Shown piece after piece: positions 1-4,705 of a DNA stretch of 7,061 nt. Each line of letters starts with the position of its first letter. Position 1 is the stretch's first letter. Source of the stretch: Longimicrobiales bacterium (GTDB lineage Bacteria; Gemmatimonadota; Gemmatimonadetes; Longimicrobiales; Gaopeijiaceae). Position numbers and translations under genes: made by a program. The notes under the pieces were generated by a model. That model ran no database searches. It was not told the DNA's origin and saw only the letters and a list, made by a program, of their open reading frames with translations. The stretch spans positions 1-7,061 of the forward strand of contig JAKMDG010000533.1 of the NCBI GenBank assembly GCA_022428035.1, in the 5' to 3' direction.

Positions 1-422
1 CGCATGAGATCGGCAGCGAACAAACCCGCCTCATCCCCACCGGTCCCTGCCCGTATTTCGACGACGGCCGGTCGATCCCCCAGCGGATCCGGCGGAATGA
101 GAAGTTCTTTGACCTTCTTCGAGAGTTCCTCGATTCGCTCCTGAAGCAGCGCAGCCTCTTCTTGAGCGAGCGCAGTCATCTCCGGATCATCGGAACTCTC
201 GACGAGCTCGATCGCACCCGCACATTCCTCCAGTGCACTGCGCAGCTCACGACCAGAACGGACGATCGGGTCCAGCCAGGCACGCTCCTGCCCGAGTTGC
301 CGGAGTTTGTCCGGACTCGAGAGAACCTCCGGGCTGGCAAGAGCCTCCTCGACTCCCTCGAAGCGACGCTCCGCCTCGGAAAGGCGATCGTCGAGCCGCG
401 GGTCGAGGGTGGGGACCTTCAT
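1..422 (-). CDS. prfA: Peptide chain release factor 1, N-terminal part (cut by the left window edge)
   Basis: Release factor 1 ends translation at UAA and UAG codons by triggering peptidyl-tRNA hydrolysis in the ribosome. Only the first 140 codons are here. They start at the ATG at 422-420 and reach residue Met140, with two bases of the next codon left. A charged, helical stretch (about residues 10-105) is followed by the class-I release factor signature EIRAGTGGDEAGLFA at residues 122-136. The form RAGTGGDEA favours RF1, since RF2 normally reads QAGAGGTEA. The stop-recognition PxT motif and the catalytic GGQ loop would lie beyond the edge and cannot be checked. The opening MKVPTLDPRLDDRL resembles the start of known RF1 proteins, which supports this ATG, although a TTG codon directly precedes it. 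No clear Shine-Dalgarno sequence is visible, and a GC-rich hairpin ends 13 bases upstream. It follows rpmE by 48 bases, and rpmE-prfA is a common bacterial pairing. Confidence 0.95.
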   Translation of the reverse strand, partial: MKVPTLDPRLDDRLSEAERRFEGVEEALASPEVLSSPDKLRQLGQERAWLDPIVRSGRELRSALEECAGAIELVESSDDPEMTALAQEEAALLQERIEELSKKVKELLIPPDPLGDRPAVVEIRAGTGGDEAGLFAADLM

Positions 423-435
423 CAATCGAAAGACC

Positions 436-457
436 GGGCGCACACGTGCACGCGCCC
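436..457 (-). promoter_or_regulatory. GC-rich hairpin between rpmE and prfA
   Basis: On the minus strand the arm GGGCGC pairs perfectly with GCGCCC, and G-U pairs can extend the stem inward by two or three steps around a small loop. No run of T follows, only TCTTTC a few bases on, so it is not a good intrinsic terminator. The stem ends 13 bases before the prfA ATG, exactly where a ribosome-binding site would be expected. A role in damping or coupling prfA translation to rpmE is inference. It could equally be a chance product of the high G+C content. Confidence 0.35.
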
Positions 458-470
458 AGAGCCCGCCCTC

Positions 471-677
471 TTACTCGGCGTTCTGCTGGTACTTCTTCTT
501 GAAGCGATCGACGCGCCCGGCGGTGTCCACAAGACGCTGCTTGCCGGTGTAGAACGGGTGACACACGGAGCAGATCTCCACGTGAACCTCGTCCTGGGTC
601 GCCATCGTCTCGAAGCGGTTCCCACATGCGCACGCAACTGTCGATGCCATGTACTCGGGATGAATCCCCTGCTTCAT
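471..677 (-). CDS. rpmE: 50S ribosomal protein L31, zinc-binding (type A)
   Basis: L31 is a small protein of the large ribosomal subunit that lies at the bridge between the two subunits. The product is 68 residues, the usual size. It starts MKQGIHPEY, carries the family signature CSVCHPFYTGKQ and ends in the basic stretch GRVDRFKKKY. Four cysteines (Cys16, Cys18, Cys36, Cys39) form the zinc site of the C+ type, so this is the zinc-bearing version rather than the cysteine-free paralogue used under zinc shortage. The reading frame stays open upstream to an ATG at 764, but that would add 29 unrelated residues. The ATG at 677 fits the family start and has GGAG six bases upstream. The stop is TAA at 473-471. 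It lies 83 bases downstream of the oxidoreductase gene and 48 upstream of prfA, in the same reading frame as prfA. Confidence 0.97.
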   Translation of the reverse strand: MKQGIHPEYMASTVACACGNRFETMATQDEVHVEICSVCHPFYTGKQRLVDTAGRVDRFKKKYQQNAE

Positions 678-683
678 ATCCTG

Positions 684-687
684 CTCC
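684..687 (-). promoter_or_regulatory. Ribosome-binding site of rpmE
   Basis: GGAG on the minus strand sits six bases before the ATG at 677. It decides in favour of this start over the in-frame ATG at 764, which would give an N-terminal extension unknown in L31. Confidence 0.7.
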
Positions 688-725
688 AGCGGTTCGGTCG
701 GGGTAGAGCAGAAAAAGCTAAACCA

Positions 726-742
726 GGCACCCACGGGGGTCC
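726..742 (-). terminator. Possible weak terminator-like stem-loop before rpmE
   Basis: On the minus strand GGACCC can pair with GGGTGCC (one bulged base) around a four-base loop. A T-rich stretch including TTTTT follows after nine bases. The T-run is too far from the stem for a textbook intrinsic terminator and the stem is short, so at most partial termination between the oxidoreductase gene and rpmE is likely. No sigma-70-like promoter pair could be made out in this 83-base gap. Confidence 0.15.
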
Positions 743-760
743 AGTGAGCGGACACTGCAA

Positions 761-1786
761 TCAATACGACGAGTCGACATCCACTTCTGATCCGGATTCC
801 GCCGATCGATACGCAGCTTCGATGATCTTCATCACCACGACCTGCTCCCGCGGAAGTTGCCTCTCGGCTAGCCCCGCGAGGGTGCGGACCCAGTCATCGA
901 GCAGACGGCGGTAGGCGTTCGTGTATGGATTCTCTCCACCGCGCGGTTTCGGCTGCCGAGGCGTCACCTCCATCGGCCGGCCACCCAACAGCTTGAACAC
1001 CTCGAGCGGCGGGATACTGGCGGACCCCTCCGACCCCATGACCCGGAGGTAGTATCGGTCTTCACTCGCGAAGAGACGGTTCGAGACCTCGATCGAAATC
1101 GCCATCCCCTGCGCCGTCTGCAACAGCAAGCTACCCGAGTGCTCTACGGCTTCACCGTCACCGGTCAGCGCACAGCTGACCGTGGTGATGTCCGGGAAGC
1201 CGATCGACCAGAGGCATAGATCGACCGCGGAGATCCCGAGGTCGATGAGCGCACCGCCACCCGCTGACTCGCGGTCCGATCTCCAGCTCGTTCGGGCGCC
1301 CGGGAGATGGCGTGTCAGCCAACTCGCTCTCGCCGCGAACAAGTCGCCAAGCGCTCCACCCTCGACGAAGCTGCGGAGCGCCGTCACCTCCGGGCGAAAG
1401 CGATGCGGGACTCCGACTGCGAGCGTCCGCCCGGACTGCTCAGCGGCCTCCAGGACCCGAGCAGCTCCCGCAGACGAGGCAGCGAGGGGGCGCTCGACTA
1501 GCAAATCGAGACCCGACTCCAGGGCCGTCACAGCCATCTCCTCATGGAGATTGTTCGGTGTGCACAGGACGAGGGCATCGACCTCGTCGAATTGAAGGAG
1601 GGCGTCCGAGTCCATCACCGCAGGGACACCGAAGCGCCTGGCGAGGGCTTCGGCTTTGTGCAGGTCCGCATCCGCGATCGCGACCACGTCAACGTCCGGA
1701 CGTTCGGTGAGAATGGGAAGGTGGACCACCTGGCTCACCGCACCTGCGCCGATGATGCCAACTCGGACCGTTGACCTTTCACTCAT
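761..1786 (-). CDS. Gfo/Idh/MocA family protein with altered catalytic residues
   Basis: The 341-residue product has the two-domain layout and usual length of the Gfo/Idh/MocA family, cytoplasmic NAD(P)-dependent oxidoreductases acting mostly on sugars, inositols and related compounds. An N-terminal Rossmann fold shows the dinucleotide motif VGIIGAGAVSQ (residues 9-19), a strand ending VVAIADAD (34-41) and the CTPNNLHEE segment (75-83). A C-terminal alpha/beta domain begins near residue 125 with the GGGALIDLGISAVDL segment at 176-190. Two key positions differ from the family norm. The EKP motif reads Glu98-Arg99-Pro100, so Lys is replaced by Arg, and the DxxxH pair reads Asp182-xxx-Ser186, so His is replaced by Ser. 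The substrate is unknown, and the protein may bind a nucleotide without normal dehydrogenase activity. No signal peptide is seen. The ATG at 1786 is preceded by GAGG at seven bases. The gene follows the barrel gene by 41 bases, probably in the same transcription unit. Confidence 0.9.
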   Translation of the reverse strand: MSERSTVRVGIIGAGAVSQVVHLPILTERPDVDVVAIADADLHKAEALARRFGVPAVMDSDALLQFDEVDALVLCTPNNLHEEMAVTALESGLDLLVERPLAASSAGAARVLEAAEQSGRTLAVGVPHRFRPEVTALRSFVEGGALGDLFAARASWLTRHLPGARTSWRSDRESAGGGALIDLGISAVDLCLWSIGFPDITTVSCALTGDGEAVEHSGSLLLQTAQGMAISIEVSNRLFASEDRYYLRVMGSEGSASIPPLEVFKLLGGRPMEVTPRQPKPRGGENPYTNAYRRLLDDWVRTLAGLAERQLPREQVVVMKIIEAAYRSAESGSEVDVDSSY

Positions 1787-1806
1787 CCGCTTGCCTCACG
1801 CTCGTA

Positions 1807-1822
1807 GCGGCTGCGCAGCCGC
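1807..1822. repeat. Perfect 16-base palindrome in the barrel-oxidoreductase gap
   Basis: GCGGCTGCGCAGCCGC reads the same on both strands. As RNA it gives a six-base-pair GC-rich stem closing a GCGC loop. On the minus strand it begins five bases after the barrel-gene stop codon TAA, and no T-run follows. On the plus strand it is followed by AGCTTTTA, so it looks slightly more like a terminator for antisense transcripts. Alternatives are an RNA-processing or 3'-end-protecting hairpin, or a dimeric protein-binding site. The sequence alone does not choose between them. Confidence 0.5.
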
Positions 1823-1827
1823 AGCTT

Positions 1828-2508
1828 TTAGTTGCTGCCGCGCCCTTCCCCCGGCGCATTCGGACCCCACATGAACTGCCAACCGACACGGAGCTGGAGA
1901 TACTGGAGGTCCGGCATCACCTCATACCGCCCGCTTGTATAGAGGCGCATGTTCTCCGCAATCGGATACTCGGTTCCGACATGCAGGTTGAACCCTGGCT
2001 CCACCGAATCAAGAAGGTCTTCCACGAACGTGCCGTTGATGACCGCACCGTCGCCGTCCATCACGTGCGCGCTCACACCCAGCCCACCGAACGTGAGCAC
2101 ATCCAGTGGGAGTTCCCACACCACCTGAACGTCCAGCCCGAAAGCGATGTCCGTGTAGTCGATCCCGCCGAGGTCGAGCGCCGGGCGTGCCCCGCCGTTT
2201 TGCTCCACCACAAGGTCCTCGACCCGGTTTTGAAACTCGACGATCTCCTCTCCGTTCAGCGGAGAGCTCCAGTACATGATCGACGGTACCACTCGAAGGC
2301 CAGGACCTGCATAGCCCAGATCGAAGCGCACGCCGTACGACGAGGTATTCTGCACACGATCTGGCCACAGATAGCCGTACTCGAACCCCACACCACGAAA
2401 AGAGAGATATTCGTAATCAATGTCCGCGATGTCCTGAGCCCGCGCCGCGGAGGTTCCCAGCGCGAGGGCGGCGGCCACCATGACGAGGGAGCGGCACGTC
2501 CGGATCAT
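1828..2508 (-). CDS. Predicted small outer-membrane beta-barrel protein of unknown function
   Basis: I do not recognise this 226-residue protein as a named family. It begins with a clear Sec signal peptide: Arg3 and Arg6, a hydrophobic core LVMVAAALALG at about residues 8-18, and an ARA cleavage site after residue 24, leaving a mature N-terminus QDIADIDYEY. The mature part is rich in Gly, Tyr, Trp and Val with alternating hydrophobic strands, for example YGVRFDLGY, DIAFGLDVQVVWEL, NLHVGTEYPI, RLYTSGRYEV and LQLRVGWQFMW. This fits a small porin-like or OmpA-type barrel. The last strand is followed by an 11-residue Gly/Pro tail instead of the terminal Phe typical of barrels. The ATG at 2508 shares its A with the rimO stop (TGATG), and GGAG lies eight bases upstream inside rimO. 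A TTG one codon earlier is less likely. Coupling to rimO suggests co-expression but says nothing firm about function. Confidence 0.8.
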   Translation of the reverse strand: MIRTCRSLVMVAAALALGTSAARAQDIADIDYEYLSFRGVGFEYGYLWPDRVQNTSSYGVRFDLGYAGPGLRVVPSIMYWSSPLNGEEIVEFQNRVEDLVVEQNGGARPALDLGGIDYTDIAFGLDVQVVWELPLDVLTFGGLGVSAHVMDGDGAVINGTFVEDLLDSVEPGFNLHVGTEYPIAENMRLYTSGRYEVMPDLQYLQLRVGWQFMWGPNAPGEGRGSN

Positions 2509-3986
2509 CAAGCGTTCTCCGAGGGGGAGGTCCGGCCCAGAATCTGGGCGACAAGATCGTAGTCGTGCGCTTCGACAATACGGGACCGAACGAAGTCACC
2601 CGGTGTCCAGTCACCGGAGCCGGCAAGATGAGTGACACCGTCGACGTCTGCAGCTTGCCCTACGGTACGCCCTACAGCCACGAAATCGGGATCGTCCGCC
2701 ACGGCCTGGTCGATGAGGACGGTCACCTCATCGCCGATGAAGGCGGAATTCCGCTCGAAGGAAATCGAGCGTTGAAGCTCCATCAGCTCCTCGTGGCGGT
2801 CGTCCATCACATCCTGCGGCACGTGGTCGGGCAGCTCCGCCGCGCGAGTTCCTTCCTCGATCGAGTAGGTGAAGGCCCCCACCCTTTCGAATTGTACCTC
2901 TTCGAGGAGTTCAAGCATCTCCCGGAAGTCCTCGTCCGTCTCACCCGGGAAGCCCACGATCACGGTAGTCCGCAGCGTCAGGCCCGGGATTGCCTCTCGG
3001 AGCCAGCCCACCCGCTCGAGAATTGTCTCCCGACGCTCGGGGCGGCGCATGAGGGTCAGGATACGATCGCTACCGTGCTGGATCGGCATATCCAGGTAGG
3101 GAAGGATGCGTTTTTCAGAGGCGAGCAGGTCCACCAGCTCTCGCGTGATGCCCGACGGGTACATGTAGAACAGCCGATACCATGGCACGTCCGTACCGGA
3201 AACAAGCGCACGAAGAAGGTCGGGAAGAAGCGGTGCGTCGCGGTCGTGTCGCCGCAAATCCCGTCCGTACCACGTCGTGTCCTGCGAGACGATGTTGATC
3301 TCCTGAACTCCAGCAGCGTGCAGGCCGGCCGCCTCCCGGACGAGCTCCTGAACCGGCTGCGATCGGTGCAATCCACGCATCAGCGGGATCGCGCAGAATG
3401 CGCACGTGTGGTCGCAGCCCTCGCTGATCTTCAGGTAGGACGTGTGCCTCGTTTCGGTGGAGAGGAGACGGAGCGGTCGCTCCATCAGCGGGATTACCTC
3501 TGACTCCTCGGGCAGAAGCCCACGGGCACGCAGCTCGGGCACAAGCGTCGGCAAATCGGTCAGACCCAGGAAGAGATCCACCTCGGGAATCTCTTGCGAA
3601 AGCTCGTCGCCGTGGCGCTGGACTAGACAACCGACCGCAACCACCGCGCGCAGATCTCCGTCCTCCTTGAGGGAGCAGGCCTCCAGGATCGTCTCGATGG
3701 ACTGTTCCTTGGCGGACTGGATGAAGCCGCACGTGTTCACGATCACGACCTCGGCGTCATCGACATCAGACGACACCCGAGCTCCATGGCCGACCAGCGC
3801 CGCCATCATCCGCTCCGAGTCGACCGTATTCTTGTCACAACCAAGAGTCACCAGAGCAATGCGTGGGCCATCTTCGTCGCCCCTGGTGTCGAACTCATGG
3901 CGTACCGGAGCGACGTCCGGGGACACACCCGGTCGGACGGGGTCCGGTGATATCGGAAAGACCGGCAGGTCCCTGGTTCGGCTCAT
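2508..3986 (-). CDS. rimO: Ribosomal protein S12 methylthiotransferase RimO
   Basis: RimO is a cytoplasmic radical-SAM enzyme that attaches a methylthio group to a conserved aspartate of ribosomal protein S12. The 492-residue product has the three expected parts. The N-terminal MTTase domain (about 42-160) carries the first iron-sulfur cluster cysteines Cys50 (VTLGCDKNTVDSE), Cys86 (VNTCGF) and Cys120 (VGCLVQR). The radical-SAM core has CxxxCxxC at Cys191, Cys195 and Cys198, within SEGCDHTCAFCAIPLMRG. A TRAM domain (about 412-484) follows. GCDKNTVDSE separates RimO from the tRNA enzyme MiaB. Two oddities are seen: the family core starts near residue 42, so there is a Pro-rich extension of about 40 residues with no better internal ATG; and the usual RGxxxSRP segment reads RGLHRSQP, with Gln209 in place of Arg. 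The ATG at 3986 has a GAGGGTGG ribosome-binding sequence ending seven bases upstream. It starts 13 bases after lolA and overlaps the barrel gene by one base. Confidence 0.97.
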   Translation of the reverse strand: MSRTRDLPVFPISPDPVRPGVSPDVAPVRHEFDTRGDEDGPRIALVTLGCDKNTVDSERMMAALVGHGARVSSDVDDAEVVIVNTCGFIQSAKEQSIETILEACSLKEDGDLRAVVAVGCLVQRHGDELSQEIPEVDLFLGLTDLPTLVPELRARGLLPEESEVIPLMERPLRLLSTETRHTSYLKISEGCDHTCAFCAIPLMRGLHRSQPVQELVREAAGLHAAGVQEINIVSQDTTWYGRDLRRHDRDAPLLPDLLRALVSGTDVPWYRLFYMYPSGITRELVDLLASEKRILPYLDMPIQHGSDRILTLMRRPERRETILERVGWLREAIPGLTLRTTVIVGFPGETDEDFREMLELLEEVQFERVGAFTYSIEEGTRAAELPDHVPQDVMDDRHEELMELQRSISFERNSAFIGDEVTVLIDQAVADDPDFVAVGRTVGQAADVDGVTHLAGSGDWTPGDFVRSRIVEAHDYDLVAQILGRTSPSENA

Positions 3987-3999
3987 CGACAGACCACCC

Positions 4000-4701
4000 T
4001 CACCGAACCATCACCAATGCGCCGTCGGGCGGCGTGAACGAGAAGTACTCCGCGCCAGGATCGGCCCCAAAGCCGACATTGTCCAGCGTGATCGTGCGGA
4101 TGTTGCCGTTCGGATATTCGAGTTCGAGTCGCCTGAGCACTGATCCACTCTGATCGATCCAGACGGTCGCGGTCTCGTAGTCCATAGGTCGCAGGGGCAC
4201 CATGCAAAGGCGAAACGTGGTCCACGCCCCGATCTCCTCCGCACCCTCATACGTCACCTCATACTTGGATTCCGGATCCTCGAGAAACTCTCGATGGAAA
4301 TCCCGCCCCCCGGCACTCTGATCGGCGGATGTCTTCAGGACCGTCTTCGCGTCGTTGCTCGGGAAGTAGACCCACGCGAAGGAGCCATCCACAATGATGA
4401 GGTCACCTTCCGGGTCGTCGAAACGCATCGCGAAAAGGTTCGGCACGGACTGACACAACCGTCCGGTCCCCGTTCGCTCGGATCCGAGCAGCGGTACCCG
4501 GAGATGCTGCGTGAAGTCCGCACAGAGTGTCTCAACCGCTCCATAGCGCACGGCGGCACCCTGCAGGATCCCGACACCGCGGTCCTGCGCGTCCGCCTCA
4601 GCGGTGAAGACGAGAAGCATAGCCGCAGCGAAGACGGTGCCCGACATCATGCGTCCAACAGGAACCTTGTCTCGCTCGGCACTTCCGACTCCCCACCTCA
4701 T
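4000..4701 (-). CDS. lolA: LolA-like periplasmic outer-membrane lipoprotein carrier
   Basis: LolA ferries lipoproteins across the periplasm from the LolCDE exporter to the outer membrane. The 233-residue product carries an N-terminal signal sequence: a basic stretch to about residue 17, a hydrophobic stretch MMSGTVFAAAMLLVF at 18-32, and probable cleavage after ADA near residue 38. Mature segments match the LolA plan: CADFTQHL (60-67), GTGRLCQSVPNLFAMRF (78-94), VDGSFAWVYFP (104-114) and the late FSFTPPDGALV (220-230), which resembles the FTFTPPxGV segment of E. coli LolA. Three cysteines remain in the mature part (Cys60, Cys83, Cys166), which is unusual for a periplasmic carrier. The ATG at 4701 is chosen over ATGs at 4650 and 4647 because only it has a strong ribosome-binding site. 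The gene is divergent, so it could be a LolA-fold protein with a different cargo. It follows ftsK by four bases and precedes rimO by 13. Confidence 0.85.
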   Translation of the reverse strand: MRWGVGSAERDKVPVGRMMSGTVFAAAMLLVFTAEADAQDRGVGILQGAAVRYGAVETLCADFTQHLRVPLLGSERTGTGRLCQSVPNLFAMRFDDPEGDLIIVDGSFAWVYFPSNDAKTVLKTSADQSAGGRDFHREFLEDPESKYEVTYEGAEEIGAWTTFRLCMVPLRPMDYETATVWIDQSGSVLRRLELEYPNGNIRTITLDNVGFGADPGAEYFSFTPPDGALVMVR

Positions 4702-4705
4702 GCCG

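Noticed and set aside
423..473. In-frame readthrough from rpmE into prfA
   Set aside because: The 16 codons between the rpmE TAA and the prfA ATG have no stop, so an L31-RF1 fusion by readthrough is formally possible. In G+C-rich DNA such a short open gap is likely by chance, and UAA is also read by RF2, so autoregulation by RF1 is not supported.
678..760. A promoter for rpmE in the 83-base gap
   Set aside because: TTGCAG at 760-755 resembles a -35 box, but no acceptable -10 box occurs 16-18 bases downstream.
162..914. Plus-strand open frame of 250 codons over prfA, rpmE and the oxidoreductase end
   Set aside because: It crosses three genes whose minus-strand products are recognisable, its translation has no family features, and long antisense frames are expected in G+C-rich coding DNA.
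1771..2562. Plus-strand open frame of 263 codons opposite the barrel gene
   Set aside because: The opposite strand has a signal peptide, a proper ribosome-binding site and coupling to rimO. The plus-strand product looks like a random His/Arg-rich shadow.
2565..3503. Plus-strand open frame of 312 codons opposite rimO
   Set aside because: It lies wholly within a confidently identified rimO and shows no recognisable motif.
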